A DNA stretch of 64,000 nucleotides. It comes from Salinarchaeum laminariae (lineage in GTDB: Archaea; Halobacteriota; Halobacteria; Halobacteriales; Salinarchaeaceae). The stretch lies in assembly GCF_023204835.1 (NCBI RefSeq), contig NZ_CP096270.1:496001-560000 (forward strand), written 5' to 3'. Within the stretch, counting starts at the first letter, position 1. Every line of letters begins with the position of its first letter. The notes under the pieces are model-generated. The model did not search any database. It saw nothing but the letters and a program-made list of their open reading frames with translations, and was not told where the DNA came from. Below are positions 8,064-17,874 of this stretch, one piece after another. Both the position numbers and the translations under genes were made by a program.

Positions 8064-8915
8064 ATGTCCACAGAGACCGCCGCGCCCGATTCGGCCGAGC
8101 CGCCCGTTCCCGATCGCGTCCCCTGGCAGCGCCAGGCCTGGGCGTTCGCGGAGCGCCACCTCCGCGTGCTCGTGCGGAGTCCGATGATCATCTTCCTCGC
8201 TGTCGGCTGGCCGCTGGCGTGGTACGTGCTGACCGTTTCGGTGTTCCTGCCAGGGGACGCCGGCGCGTTCGCCCTCGGATCGGTGGCCGTGAGCTACGCG
8301 TTCTTCGGCTCGTTCACGGTCGTCGTCGCGGTGTTCGCCGGCGCGTTCGCGGGCGACCTCGACGGCGGGCGCTACCGGAAGTTCCGCTCGCTGCCGATCG
8401 CACCGAGTGCGGATCTGGCGGGGCGATTCGTCGCGGCGCTCGTCCTCGCCGTGTTCTCACACGCCGTCGTCCTCGCGGTCGCGTTCGCCACCGGCGCCCG
8501 TTTCGAGCCGCGTCTCGCTGCGATCGGCCTCGTGCCGCTGACGCTCCTGTCTTTCTGCGTCGTCGCGGTCGCGCTGTCACTCGTGCTCGGTGCCGTCGTC
8601 TCGAAACCAGAGTACATGACGACGATCGGAATCGTCCTCGCGCTGATCGCCTACTACACGACGGGGTTCAACGGCACGCAGCCGGGCATGATCGCCGACG
8701 ATCCGTGGTTCGTCAACGTGCTACCGAACTCGCTGGCGACCCGCCAGCAGCTCTACGCGCTGTTCGACGGCGACTTCACCGACACGGGCGTGCTCCCGCC
8801 GGAGCTACCCTCGGGCATCGAGTTCGTCGGGCTGACCGGTGCCTACGTCGTCGTCGGGCTCGCCGTCTCGATCCTGCTCGTTCGTCGCGTCGCCTACGGA
8901 GGTGACCCCCTGTGA
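8064..8915 (+). CDS. ABC-2 type transporter permease
   Basis: This 283-residue integral membrane protein has six predicted helices, the ABC-2 fold used by exporters of drugs, lipids, polysaccharides or heme. The segment YRKFRSLPIAPSADLAGRF after the second helix matches the cytoplasmic coupling region of such permeases. The ATG at 8064 was preferred over an upstream ATG at 7989, because the extra 25 residues would cover the promoter palindrome. Its stop overlaps the ATPase start by four bases (GTGA), so the two are translationally coupled. The substrate is unknown. Confidence 0.88.
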   Translation: MSTETAAPDSAEPPVPDRVPWQRQAWAFAERHLRVLVRSPMIIFLAVGWPLAWYVLTVSVFLPGDAGAFALGSVAVSYAFFGSFTVVVAVFAGAFAGDLDGGRYRKFRSLPIAPSADLAGRFVAALVLAVFSHAVVLAVAFATGARFEPRLAAIGLVPLTLLSFCVVAVALSLVLGAVVSKPEYMTTIGIVLALIAYYTTGFNGTQPGMIADDPWFVNVLPNSLATRQQLYALFDGDFTDTGVLPPELPSGIEFVGLTGAYVVVGLAVSILLVRRVAYGGDPL

Positions 8916-9913
8916 GCGACACCGCAGAGAGGGCTCGGAAGGCACAGGACCGCTCCGCAGGGAGCGTGCTCGAGGCCAGCGCTGTCGAGTTGACGATCGG
9001 TGACCAGCGCGTCCTCGAGGGCGTGGATCTCCAGATCGAATCCGGCGAGATCGTCGTCCTCATGGGTCCAAACGGCGCCGGCAAGTCCGTGTTCCTCTCC
9101 TGCTGTGCGGGCGCGCTGAGGGCCGACGGCGGCGAGATCGAGTTCTTCGATCGGTACGCCCCACGAGTAGCTCGCGGGCTGTTCAGCGTCGCGATACAGG
9201 GCGATACAGCCGATCCGGAGCTCACCGGTGCGGAGAACTGCAGGTTCTTCGAGCAGCTCCACCCTGCCGGCACCGACGAGTGGCAGACGCTCGCCGAGCG
9301 GTTCGAGCTGACCGAGGACATGGATCGCACCGTCGGAGCCTACTCCGGCGGGATGGCACGGAAGGTCGAACTCGCCAGCGCGCTGAGCGCCGACGTTCCA
9401 CTATTCTTGCTCGACGAGCCTGCGGCAGCCCTCGACCTCTCGATGCTCCGGGTGCTCCACGACGAGCTCCTCCGCCGACGCGACGAGGAGGGCGCGTCGG
9501 TGCTCCTCACGAGTCACACCCCGCTGGACGCCCAGATCGCGGATCGGCTGGTGTTCCTGCGGAACGGGCGCGTCTACGCCGACGGACCACCCGAGGGGCT
9601 GCTCGACGAGCTGCCGCCCGTGCTGCGGGTTCGCGGCGCCGTCCCCGACGACGAGCAGTTCGTCGGCAACCGGGCGTTCGGTCGCGGTGACGAGGTCCGG
9701 GGGTTTCTGGAGCAGGAAACCGACGCCGAGGCGATCGAAGCCGAGCTTCCCGACGACGCGCTCGTGGAGATCGACCCGCCGTCGTTTACCGATCTGTTCA
9801 ACTACTACGCCTACCTCGCCGGTGAGGAATCCCAGCAATCGCGAGAGGCCACCACCACGAGGTCACCGGAGTCCACCGACGGGACGGCTGGGCCCGTTGG
9901 GTCAGAGCAATGA
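8912..9913 (+). CDS. ABC-2 transporter ATP-binding protein
   Basis: This 333-residue nucleotide-binding subunit pairs with the preceding permease. Walker A is GPNGAGKS, the signature is YSGGMARKVELA, Walker B is LFLLDEP and the switch His is in LTSHTP. After the ATPase core (to about residue 235) come roughly 60 residues resembling the regulatory C-terminal strand region of ABC-2 exporters, then a Ser/Thr-rich tail. The start is GTG within the permease stop, and the end overlaps the next ATG (ATGA). It energises export of an unknown substrate. Confidence 0.9.
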   Translation: MSDTAERARKAQDRSAGSVLEASAVELTIGDQRVLEGVDLQIESGEIVVLMGPNGAGKSVFLSCCAGALRADGGEIEFFDRYAPRVARGLFSVAIQGDTADPELTGAENCRFFEQLHPAGTDEWQTLAERFELTEDMDRTVGAYSGGMARKVELASALSADVPLFLLDEPAAALDLSMLRVLHDELLRRRDEEGASVLLTSHTPLDAQIADRLVFLRNGRVYADGPPEGLLDELPPVLRVRGAVPDDEQFVGNRAFGRGDEVRGFLEQETDAEAIEAELPDDALVEIDPPSFTDLFNYYAYLAGEESQQSREATTTRSPESTDGTAGPVGSEQ

Positions 9914-10554
9914 GCAAGGACCCGGCCGACGACTCCGAGGACGCGGTCGATCCCGACGCGCTCCGGGCGGACCTCGACGCGATCAAATCGGCGATGGGGC
10001 TGGAGCAGCGCTACCCCGGACAGGCGCGGATGTGGCTGCTCTACGGTGCCGCAATCGGGCTGGCGGCGATCCTCAAGAACGTCGCGTTCGCCCTCGAGCT
10101 GCCCAGCGCTGGCTACGTCGGGATCTGGTTCGCGCTCGTCGCGGTCGTGATCGGTGCGCAGTGGCGCCTCGTCTCGCGGACCTCCGGTGTCACGGCACCC
10201 GGCGTCGACTGGCGCCAGCTGTTCACCGTCATGGTCGTCGCACTGATCACGCTCTGGGCGTCGGTCGGCGACGTCGTCGGGAATGCGACGACGGGCGCCG
10301 AACGGGGCGCCCACTTCTTCAGCCACGTACTGGTCTTTCTCGGACTCACCTTCCTCGTCGTGGGGATCGTTCTCGGTACCGAACGGATCGAACTGCGCGA
10401 CCGGCTCCCCTTCTACGCCGGAGGTGCGTGGATGCTGCTGCTCGCCGGGTTCATCCCCCACGTTCGCACGCTGCAGCTTGGCGGCTGGGCCGTCTTCGGC
10501 GCGCTCTTCGCGCTCCACTCGCTGATTGCCTACCTCGTGACCAGGGAGGACTAG
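9910..10554 (+). CDS. Six-helix membrane protein in the exporter operon
   Basis: The 214-residue protein has an acidic cytoplasmic N-terminus (about 40 residues with a predicted helix, LRADLDAIKSAMG). Six hydrophobic segments follow and it ends in VTRED. I do not recognise a named family. The ATGA overlap with the ATPase and the five-base gap to the regulator put it in one operon with the ABC-2 exporter, so an accessory role in that system is inferred. Confidence 0.75.
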   Translation: MSKDPADDSEDAVDPDALRADLDAIKSAMGLEQRYPGQARMWLLYGAAIGLAAILKNVAFALELPSAGYVGIWFALVAVVIGAQWRLVSRTSGVTAPGVDWRQLFTVMVVALITLWASVGDVVGNATTGAERGAHFFSHVLVFLGLTFLVVGIVLGTERIELRDRLPFYAGGAWMLLLAGFIPHVRTLQLGGWAVFGALFALHSLIAYLVTRED

Positions 10555-10558
10555 CACG

Positions 10559-10846
10559 ATGGAGCTGGACGAACTGGTCCACCAGCCAACGCGACTGCGG
10601 ATCTTCGCCTACCTCTATCGCCACGGCACTGCGACGTTCCCGGAGCTGCAGGAGGAACTCGACGTGACGGAGGGGAACCTCTCGAGTCACGCCCAGACGA
10701 TGGAAGACGCCGGCGCGCTGGTCGTCGAGAAGGAGTTCGTCGACCGCAGACCACGGACGACGTACCGGCTGACCGAGGACGGGACGGCGCTGTTCGAGGA
10801 GCACGTCGCGACGCTGGAGCGCCTGATCGACGGACTGGAGGAGTGA
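10559..10846 (+). CDS. Winged-helix transcriptional regulator of the exporter operon
   Basis: A 95-residue single-domain DNA-binding protein: LVHQPTRLRIFAYLYRHG, the recognition region LDVTEGNLSSHAQTMEDAG, then the wing (VVEKEFVDRRPRTTYRLTEDG) and a dimerisation helix. This is the HTH_34/MarR-ArsR-like layout common in archaea, often encoded with ABC-2 exporters. It lies five bases after the membrane protein. A plausible target is the palindrome at 8013-8025. No effector-binding domain is present. Confidence 0.88.
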   Translation: MELDELVHQPTRLRIFAYLYRHGTATFPELQEELDVTEGNLSSHAQTMEDAGALVVEKEFVDRRPRTTYRLTEDGTALFEEHVATLERLIDGLEE

Positions 10847-10888
10847 CCGGGACCGACCGCAACCGCATTCCTCCCGCAGTGAGCGTCG

Positions 10889-11266
10889 CTACCCCTCCTC
10901 GTGGGCGTACGCCTCGATCGTGTCGCGAGAGACGTGGGTCAGGACGGCTTTCGCGGTCGCTTCGGGCACGATCGGTGGCGCGCAGTCGGCCTCCTCTGCT
11001 TCGAGCCACCGCGGGACGCAGACGCACCAGCGGTCGCCGGGATCGAGGCCGGGGAAGTTCAGCGCCGGCTGGGCGGAGCGGAGGTCGTTGCCCTGGGCGG
11101 CGGTGTAGTCGAGGAACTCCTCGGTCATCACCGCGCAGATCTCGTGGCGGCCGGCGTCCGCGAGCACCTCGCGGCAGTAGCCGTCGCGCTCGTAGCCCGT
11201 CTCCGGATCGAGGCTACAGGGCGTCAGCGGCTCGTCGTGGACGTTCAGGTCCTCGGAATCGCTCAT
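10889..11266 (-). CDS. DUF2237 family protein
   Basis: This 125-residue protein matches the DUF2237 pattern known from bacteria and archaea. LNVHDEPLTPCSLDPETGY is followed by a YCREVLADAGRHEICAVMTEEF segment, GNDLRSAQP, and FPGLDPGDRWCVCVPRW. Conserved cysteines (in TPCS, YCRE, ICAV, WCVC) hint at metal binding or redox chemistry, but no function is established as far as I know. The ATG at 11266 was chosen since the family starts right at LNV; a longer upstream frame is not coding-like. It converges with the winged-helix gene. Confidence 0.85.
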   Translation of the reverse strand: MSDSEDLNVHDEPLTPCSLDPETGYERDGYCREVLADAGRHEICAVMTEEFLDYTAAQGNDLRSAQPALNFPGLDPGDRWCVCVPRWLEAEEADCAPPIVPEATAKAVLTHVSRDTIEAYAHEEG

Positions 11267-11420
11267 GCGCTGCACTGTGGGATCCAGACGGAAGGGAGGG
11301 TCGGATCGAGAATCGAAATTGGAGGGCGGTTGCGCTGCTACGTGGTGCTGAGACGGGTCGAGAGGAGAGTACAAGAGTGCGGTTCTGGAGCGATTCGGAG
11401 CTGTGTGGTAGATGCTAGTA

Positions 11421-11553
11421 CCGCGGCCTCCGGCCGCGGTTTCACTCCGGCGAGGGGCAAAGCCCCGAGCCGGAGGGCTTTTTCATGAACGTTTTTGCTG
11501 GGCGGGTTCCCGCAGCGCGCCTCTGGCGCGCGAGGAAACCCACCCAGCAAAAA
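11421..11553. repeat. Three stacked perfect hairpins between two leftward genes
   Basis: Hairpin 1 is CCGCGGCC-TCC-GGCCGCGG (11421-11439). Hairpin 2 has CTCCGGC-GA-GGGGC paired to GCCCC-GA-GCCGGAG (11445-11475) and is followed by TTTTT. Hairpin 3 is framed by T5 and A5 (11492-11553), with outer arms GCTGGGCGGGTT and AACCCACCCAGC and inner arms GCGCGCC/GGCGCGC. Hairpin 3 is a good terminator for the PAPS-reductase-like gene ending at 11557. The role of the other two is not clear. Confidence 0.55.
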
Positions 11554-11556
11554 GGT

Positions 11557-12534
11557 TCACATGTAGCCGAGATCTCGGAGCCGCTCCATCAGGTCCTCTT
11601 TGTCCTGGGCGCGGCCGGCGCGCTCGGTGGTGTCCTCGAGGTCCTGGAGCCACGCGGGGTCCTCCGTCGTCTTCTCCGTGGAGACCTCGCTGCCAAGGGA
11701 GCGGAAGCCTTTGACGTACTTCGGCGAGATCGGGACGTCCTCCCACTCGACGCCCTCGGGAAGGTCATCGGCGTCCTGGGGGACGTGACCCTCGTCGGGG
11801 AAGGCGGGGACGGTGTCCGGAACGACGTAGTGCCAGAAGGCGTCCCACACTGCGCGCTCGTCGAACTGCAGGATCGGCTGGATGCGGTCGTGCGGGGGGT
11901 AGATGTCGGGGTCGTGGCGCGCGCTGAAGAACGTCTCGTCGGCGCGGGCCTCCTGCTCGTCCCAGCGAACGCCGGAGATGACGCCGTCGATGTTCTCCGA
12001 TTCGAGGGCGTCGTTGAGCGCGACCGTCTTCAGCAGGTGGTTGCCGACGTAGGTGTCCAGCAGGAACGGGAACTCCTCTTCTTCGTACTCGAGGATGTTC
12101 CGAACGTGGTGCTGGTTGTGGTCCGACAGCGCGTCGATCGGGATGTCGTCGCCGGGTTCGAGGTCGTTCGCCTCGACGTACTCGCCGACGTCCTCGTTCT
12201 GAGCGTAGACGACGTCGAGATCCCACTCCGCGGCCCAGTGGTCGACGAAGTCGTGGATGTCGTCGAAATGCTGGTAGTGGTCGATGAAGACCGCCGTGGG
12301 CACCTCGAGGTCGTACTTCTCGGCGACCTCCTTGATGAAGTAGAGCGTGAGCGTGGAGTCCTTGCCGCCGGTCCACATCACGGCAGGATTGTCGTACTGT
12401 TCGAGCCCCTCTCGGGTCACGTCGATTGCTTTCTCGATCTTCGCCTGGAGGTTCGGGTAGTCCTCGGGGTCCTCGCCGGCGCCGTCCTCGTAGTCGACGT
12501 CGACCTCGGGGACTGCGGTCGTGCTGTCGGACAT
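11557..12534 (-). CDS. Phosphoadenosine phosphosulfate reductase family (PP-loop) protein
   Basis: This 325-residue adenine-nucleotide alpha-hydrolase fold enzyme carries the PP-loop MWTGGKDSTLTL near residue 50. The pattern resembles CysH/CysD proteins (PAPS reductase or ATP sulfurylase small subunit). A predicted DHYQHFDDI segment follows the second strand, and WDEQEARADETFFS is a conserved later motif of these proteins. No sulfate-assimilation neighbours (cysC, cysN, sulfite reductase) are in view, so the true substrate is open; other members modify thiols or nucleotides. The start is ATG. The gene ends two bases before the A5 tract of a hairpin terminator. Confidence 0.85.
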   Translation of the reverse strand: MSDSTTAVPEVDVDYEDGAGEDPEDYPNLQAKIEKAIDVTREGLEQYDNPAVMWTGGKDSTLTLYFIKEVAEKYDLEVPTAVFIDHYQHFDDIHDFVDHWAAEWDLDVVYAQNEDVGEYVEANDLEPGDDIPIDALSDHNQHHVRNILEYEEEEFPFLLDTYVGNHLLKTVALNDALESENIDGVISGVRWDEQEARADETFFSARHDPDIYPPHDRIQPILQFDERAVWDAFWHYVVPDTVPAFPDEGHVPQDADDLPEGVEWEDVPISPKYVKGFRSLGSEVSTEKTTEDPAWLQDLEDTTERAGRAQDKEDLMERLRDLGYM

Positions 12535-12690
12535 CGTGTAATGAGATATAATTACGGCCTGGGCAAAATGCCTTACGCGATCGATTCGGACCCCAACTGG
12601 GAGGCATACCGGCGGAAAACAGGGTCAGACCCACCGACGAGTGGGGTCCCCGGTCGTCGCGCGAATCCGAACTCCGAAAGCGGACAGCTC

Positions 12691-13389
12691 CTAGGCGTCC
12701 CTCGCGGCCTGCACCGTCTCCCGCACCGCGTCCACACCGACGTCGTGGACCAGATCGCCGACGACGACCACGTCGGCCTCGCTGGCCATGGTGTGCGCGG
12801 AGTCGTAGTCGTGGATGCCGCCGCCGTAGAACAGCGCCGCGTCGTCGATCGCGTCGGCGGCCGCCTGGACTTTCTCGGGATCGCCGAGCATGCCGGAGTA
12901 TTCGAGATAGACGATCTCCTGGCCGAACATCTGCTCGGCGATTTCAGCGTAGGCAGCGACGTCGTCGGCGTCGAGGGCACAGTCGGCCTCGGTGAGCTGG
13001 CCGACGCTCGAATCGGGGTTGAGGATGATGTAGCCCTCCGTCGTCGTCCGGCCCCAGTCGACGTGGTCGGATTTGACCCACTCCTTGTGAAACCCGGTCA
13101 TCCAGGCCATGTCGCCGGCGTTGAAGACGACCGGCACGAGGAAGCCGTCGACTGCCTCGTCGTCGACGACGACCGCGGGGTTGCTCGGCTCCTGGTAGAG
13201 CGGCACGTCGTACTCGGCGCAGGCCTCGATCACCCGACTCATCTTCTCGCTGGTGATGTCGAGCGTTCCGCCGATCTCGAGGGCGTCCGTTCCGGTCTGG
13301 CAGACGTCGGCGAACGTCTCGCCATCGACGAGCTCCTTGTCGGGATCGATCTTCAGAATGTGATCCCACTCCGTCCACGGCGCAGTCAT
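12691..13389 (-). CDS. Geranylgeranylglyceryl phosphate synthase (PcrB family)
   Basis: This 232-residue TIM-barrel prenyltransferase makes the first ether bond of archaeal membrane lipids, joining geranylgeranyl diphosphate to glycerol-1-phosphate. Typical elements are [10 protein letters not shown] at the N-terminus, [24 protein letters not shown] near the phosphate site, [10 protein letters not shown] and VVVGDLVHD. The length fits the family. The ATG at 13389 starts the conserved [10 protein letters not shown]. It lies between the PP-loop enzyme and topoisomerase-side genes and is transcribed leftward. Identification is strong. Confidence 0.93.
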   Translation of the reverse strand: MTAPWTEWDHILKIDPDKELVDGETFADVCQTGTDALEIGGTLDITSEKMSRVIEACAEYDVPLYQEPSNPAVVVDDEAVDGFLVPVVFNAGDMAWMTGFHKEWVKSDHVDWGRTTTEGYIILNPDSSVGQLTEADCALDADDVAAYAEIAEQMFGQEIVYLEYSGMLGDPEKVQAAADAIDDAALFYGGGIHDYDSAHTMASEADVVVVGDLVHDVGVDAVRETVQAARDA

Positions 13390-13474
13390 TACGCCAGCGT
13401 GGTTCAGCGGAGTGCAAAAAGGCTCCGAAAGGGTGGATCGGCGGTCGTTCCGACGGACGGACCGGCCCAGCCGC

Positions 13475-15199
13475 TCACTCGCCGAGGTCTGGAACGGTGA
13501 CCGATACGTGATTGCCGTCGTCGTACTCGAACTCGATTTCGCCCTGCAGCTTGGTGACACACCAGTAGACGATCCAGAGACCGACCCCCTGACCGTGCTG
13601 GAGGGGCGTTTCGTCGCCCGACCGGAGCGACTCGATCTCGACCGGTGGAATCCGATCGTTACTGTCGCTGACCTCGAACGTGACGCCACCGCTGTCGGCC
13701 GGCGGTGCCGTTGCGGTGACCGTGACGGTCGGCTCTGCGGCCTCGGAGTGGACGACGGCGTTTTCGACGAGATTCGATACCAGGAGCGACACTAACACCG
13801 AATCGGTCCTGACGCGGAGTTCATCGCTCGGGACGGACCAGTCGACGGCCGCGCCGGTGGTGGCCGCTACACACTCCGCTTCGACCTCAGCCAGCAGGTC
13901 GGTGACGGAGAGGCGCTCGGGAGTGAGGTCCCGCTCTTGGACCGTCTCGAAGGTGTGAACCTTCTCCGCGATCGTGGTGAGTCGGCCGCTGGCTTTGGCG
14001 ATCGTCGCCGCCTGGTCGCTCTGCTCGGTACCGGCGAGTGTCTCCCGGAGCATCTCCGCGTGGCCGCTGATGACCGTCGTCTCGTTCCGAAGATTGTGTC
14101 GGAGGATCCGGTTGAGCACCGCGAGCTGTTGCTCGCGCTGTCGCTCCCTGCTGACGTCGTAGAGGACGACCATCTCCCCGACGACGTCGTCGCCGGGGCC
14201 GGTCAGCGTCGAGTGGGACACGCCGAACGTTCGCCCGATACCGGCCCCGACGCTGATCTCCCCGCTGTCGCGCAGCGTCGGCAGATCGACGCCGAGCGCC
14301 GTCACGATCGGGATCGGGAGCGCCGCGGAACGCAGGGCGTCGAAGACCTGCTCCGCTCGGTCGTTGGTCCGGACGATCTGTCCCTCAGTATCGAGGACGA
14401 GCACGGGGTCTGAGAGCGAATCGAGCCCACTTTGCTCGGCCATCCGCTGCGTGGCAGGGTTGGAATCGAACATGTGCGTCCCGACGAACGCGTACGCGTC
14501 CAGTGCCACGTGGACGACCATCAGCGGCGCCGTGAGGTGGAGTACCGGGACAGGGCCGGCCCCGAACAGCCACAGGAGGACGCCGAGGCTCGGCGGCACG
14601 GTGCTCAGGGTGACGGCGGTCGCTTCGCGGCGGTAGAGCGGGCCGTAGCTCACGATCGCGCCGATCAGGAGCAACGATCCGACCGCGGCGGTCCCCACGG
14701 AGAAGAGCAGCGCGAACTGCCCCCAGGGCTGGAAGGAGTACGTGAGCGTCGAGAGACCGAACCGGGTTCCAAACTGGGCGTCGGTCCAGACGAGTTCGTG
14801 GATAGAGTTCGTCGCGGCGAGTCCGGCGGTCGCCAGCGGAACGACGGCCAGGCTCCACGCCACGGGACCGCGGAGCAGGTCGCCCCGCCCGGTGTAGTCG
14901 AGCCCGAACGCCAGGAAGAACGGCCCCATGAAGCAGACGCTGGCGATCGTGATCACCTCCAGTGCGATCCGCAGCGCCGACTCGGTGACCAGCAGGGCAG
15001 CACCGTACGCGAAACAGCACGCTGCGACCGACGCGATGTTCCCCATGAAGTAGCTCGCACCGGGCCTGTCGCGCTGGCCGTAGAGGTACTCGAGGAGATA
15101 GAGTGAACCGACACCGGCTGCCACGCAGGCAGCGACGATGGCGATCCCGGTGAGTTCGGGAACCACTGGTTCGGACGAAGGTGGCCGGATCGCAATCAA
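13475..15199 (-). CDS. Sensor histidine kinase with N-terminal 7TM domain and PAS
   Basis: 574 residues. Seven transmembrane helices (about 15-235) form the 7TM histidine-kinase sensor domain. A PAS-like domain follows ([23 protein letters not shown]). The phosphoacceptor motif is [10 protein letters not shown], as in haloarchaeal kinases. The HATPase domain shows an N-box (LVENAVVHS), G1 ([12 protein letters not shown]) and G2 (GQGVGLWIV). No receiver domain or separate response regulator is adjacent. It senses something at or within the membrane; the signal is unknown. Confidence 0.92.
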   Translation of the reverse strand: MIAIRPPSSEPVVPELTGIAIVAACVAAGVGSLYLLEYLYGQRDRPGASYFMGNIASVAACCFAYGAALLVTESALRIALEVITIASVCFMGPFFLAFGLDYTGRGDLLRGPVAWSLAVVPLATAGLAATNSIHELVWTDAQFGTRFGLSTLTYSFQPWGQFALLFSVGTAAVGSLLLIGAIVSYGPLYRREATAVTLSTVPPSLGVLLWLFGAGPVPVLHLTAPLMVVHVALDAYAFVGTHMFDSNPATQRMAEQSGLDSLSDPVLVLDTEGQIVRTNDRAEQVFDALRSAALPIPIVTALGVDLPTLRDSGEISVGAGIGRTFGVSHSTLTGPGDDVVGEMVVLYDVSRERQREQQLAVLNRILRHNLRNETTVISGHAEMLRETLAGTEQSDQAATIAKASGRLTTIAEKVHTFETVQERDLTPERLSVTDLLAEVEAECVAATTGAAVDWSVPSDELRVRTDSVLVSLLVSNLVENAVVHSEAAEPTVTVTATAPPADSGGVTFEVSDSNDRIPPVEIESLRSGDETPLQHGQGVGLWIVYWCVTKLQGEIEFEYDDGNHVSVTVPDLGE

Positions 15200-15315
15200 C
15201 GTTGGGGCCCCGGCGAGAGGACATCTCCGAGCGAGTCAGAGTTCGGTGTCGCAGTAGTGCCGAGCCATCGGCCAACGCCACCGCGACGGCACTCGGGCGG
15301 GCCGTATTCGGTGAC

Positions 15316-17874
15316 TCAGGCCTTCGCTTTCCACTCCCGCAATCTATCCGCGCTCACGCCGTCGACGTCGGCGGCGACGCGATCGGCGTCGGCGTCGACG
15401 AGGTCGTCGATGCTCTCGACGCCCGCGTCCATCAGCTTCTCCGCGGTGGCCGCACCGACGCCCTCGAGCGCCTCGAGGTCCGACCCGGAGTCGGACTCGC
15501 GCGCCTGGTACTCCCGGAAGTTACAGATCGGACAGCCAAGCTCCCAGGGCTCGTCGTCCTCGTCGTCGTCCTTGACCAGGAGTTCGGGGAGCCCGTGCTG
15601 CTCGCAGGTCTCGTCGGTGACCTCGATCTCACCGTTGCGCGGCAGCGGCAGCGAGTAGTCACAGTCGGGGTAGCGCGTACAGCCTACGAGCCGCGAGCCG
15701 TTCTCGAGCGTCTTGATGGCGAGTTCGCCCCCCTCCGCGGTGCCACACTCCGGACACTCGCCGAGAATCGCACCCTGTCCGGCCTCCTCCTTCCGGCAGA
15801 GCGGGCAGCCGTGGACGAACGTGCTCCGGCCGGCGAGCATCTTCACGTGCAGGAGTCCGTGCTCCTCACAGCGCTCCTCGAGCAGGAGCGGATCGCCGGT
15901 GTCGGGCAGCGGCAGCGTGTACTCACAGTCGGGGTAGCCATCGCAGCCGACGAAGGAGCCGCCGTAGCGGGATTCGCGGAGCAGCAGGTCCTCGCCGCAG
16001 TCGGGACACTCACCCAGCGCCTTGTCGGCCTTGAGCGAGTCCCGCAGATGCTCGCCGATCTCCTCGCGAGACTCGACGAGCGCCTCGAAGACGACTTCGA
16101 GCATCTCGCGGGACTCGTCGGTTACCTCGTCGAGGTCGATCTCGCCCTCTGCGATCGCGGTCATGTCCGCCTCCAGCTCCGCTGTCATCTCCTCGCTGAC
16201 GACGGTGTCGGCGTACTCCTCGGTAGCCTCGACGACGGCCATCGCGAGCTGCGTGGGCCGCGGCGGGTCGCCCTCGATGTAGCCCCGATCGTAGAGCTTC
16301 TCGATGGTGTTGTGTCGAGTCGACTTCGTCCCGATTCCCATGTCTTCCATCGTCTCGATGAGCCGGGACTGGCCGTACCGGCGGGGCGGCTGGGTCTGCT
16401 TGGCCTCCAGCCGGGAGTCGTCGATCGGGAGGACCTTGCCCTCGGTGACGTCGGGAACGTAGTTCTCGCTGGTGGAAAAGTATGGGTAGACGTCGTGGTA
16501 GCCGGCCTCGAGCAGGCGCTTGCCGTTGGCCTTGACGGTCACTTCCGTCCCGCCGTCGGGCAGAACCTCGGCGGGAGTGGGGACTGCGTCGTCGGCTGGT
16601 ACGGCCGCGGTGACGCGGAGGTGCTCCCAGCGCGCGGGGTCGGCGACGGTCGCGAAAAAGCGCCGGACGACGAGCTCGAAGATCTCCCACTCGTCGTCGG
16701 AGAGTTCGCCGCCGTCGGGCCACTCGCCCGTCGGGTGGATCGGCGGGTGGTCAGTCGTCTCGTCGTCGCCCTCGGTGGGATCGTTGAGTCCTTCCTCGAG
16801 AAGGGCTTCGGCGGCCTCCCCCAGCGTCGGGTGCCCCTCGTAGGCAGAAACGAGCTCCTCGGGGTCGAGGTCGTCGGGGTAGACCGTGTTGTCGGTCCGG
16901 GGGTAGGTGATGTAGCCAGCGGTGTAGAGGTCCTCCGCGATCGACATCCCGCGCTGTGCGCCGTAGTTCAGGGCGCCCGCCGCGCGGATGAACGCAGTCG
17001 TGTTGAAGGGCGCCGGTGGGTCGTCGGTCCGGGTTCGCCGGTTGACGTCCTCGACCGTAGCGGCAGCAGAATCGGCGGCCAGCACCTGCTCGACGGCCTC
17101 CGCAGCGGACTCGTCCCAGACGCGCTCGGCCTCGGTGTCGTCCTCGTCGAGATAGAAGTACTGTGACTCGAACGTCGCGGAGGTGTCGTCGTCCTCGGTC
17201 TTCTCCAGGTCGGCGAACAGCTCCCAGTAGTTCTCGGGATCGAACGCCTGAATCTCCCGCTCCCGGTCGACGAGAAGCTTCAGCGTCGGCGTCTGCACCC
17301 GCCCGACGGAGATGAAGTCGTCGCCGAGCTGGCGCGAAGAGAGGGAGAGGAATCGCGTGAGTGCAGCGCCCCAGACGAGGTCGATGACCTGGCGAGCCTC
17401 GCCAGCGGCCGCGAGCTCGAAGTCGATGTCGTCGGGATCGGCGAAGGCGGAGCGAACCTCGGTCTGCGTGATCGAAGAGAACCGGACGCGGTCGATCGGC
17501 ACCTCGTCGTCCACGTCGCGGACGAGCTCGTAGGCTTCCTTGCCGATCAGCTCGCCCTCGCGGTCGTAGTCGGTCGCGATCGTGACCCGATCGGCCCCCT
17601 CGGCGAGCGATTTGAGGGTGTTCACGATCCCCTCCTGGGTCGCGCGCTTCTCGATCGGTGCGTCGATCAGCTCCACGGGCTCGACGTCCCGCCAGTCGGA
17701 GTACTCCGGGGGGAAGTCGACCCCGACGACGTGCCCGGAGAGGCCGACGCAGGCGCGATCGCCCCAGCGGTAGACGTTCACGTCCCCGCGGCGGTCCACG
17801 TCGGCGCCGCCGTCGCTGAGAATTTCGGCGATGCGGCGGGCCGCGTTCTCCTTCTCGGTGACGATGAGGTCCAT
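15316..17874 (-). CDS. topA: DNA topoisomerase I (type IA)
   Basis: This 852-residue enzyme relaxes negatively supercoiled DNA by single-strand passage. The TOPRIM domain starts MDLIVTEKENAARRI and holds the acidic motif TDYDREGE (101-108). The catalytic tyrosine is Y324 in GYITYPRTDN. Three C-terminal zinc-ribbon modules carry CPDC/CDGYPDC, CPLC/CPEC and CTRYPDC/CPIC pairs. A helix-hairpin-helix tail follows (LEALEGVGAATAEKLMDAG). The ATG at 17874 was chosen because the 69 codons upstream are not conserved or acidic. The upstream strand is unusually G/T-rich. Confidence 0.97.
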   Translation of the reverse strand: MDLIVTEKENAARRIAEILSDGGADVDRRGDVNVYRWGDRACVGLSGHVVGVDFPPEYSDWRDVEPVELIDAPIEKRATQEGIVNTLKSLAEGADRVTIATDYDREGELIGKEAYELVRDVDDEVPIDRVRFSSITQTEVRSAFADPDDIDFELAAAGEARQVIDLVWGAALTRFLSLSSRQLGDDFISVGRVQTPTLKLLVDREREIQAFDPENYWELFADLEKTEDDDTSATFESQYFYLDEDDTEAERVWDESAAEAVEQVLAADSAAATVEDVNRRTRTDDPPAPFNTTAFIRAAGALNYGAQRGMSIAEDLYTAGYITYPRTDNTVYPDDLDPEELVSAYEGHPTLGEAAEALLEEGLNDPTEGDDETTDHPPIHPTGEWPDGGELSDDEWEIFELVVRRFFATVADPARWEHLRVTAAVPADDAVPTPAEVLPDGGTEVTVKANGKRLLEAGYHDVYPYFSTSENYVPDVTEGKVLPIDDSRLEAKQTQPPRRYGQSRLIETMEDMGIGTKSTRHNTIEKLYDRGYIEGDPPRPTQLAMAVVEATEEYADTVVSEEMTAELEADMTAIAEGEIDLDEVTDESREMLEVVFEALVESREEIGEHLRDSLKADKALGECPDCGEDLLLRESRYGGSFVGCDGYPDCEYTLPLPDTGDPLLLEERCEEHGLLHVKMLAGRSTFVHGCPLCRKEEAGQGAILGECPECGTAEGGELAIKTLENGSRLVGCTRYPDCDYSLPLPRNGEIEVTDETCEQHGLPELLVKDDDEDDEPWELGCPICNFREYQARESDSGSDLEALEGVGAATAEKLMDAGVESIDDLVDADADRVAADVDGVSADRLREWKAKA

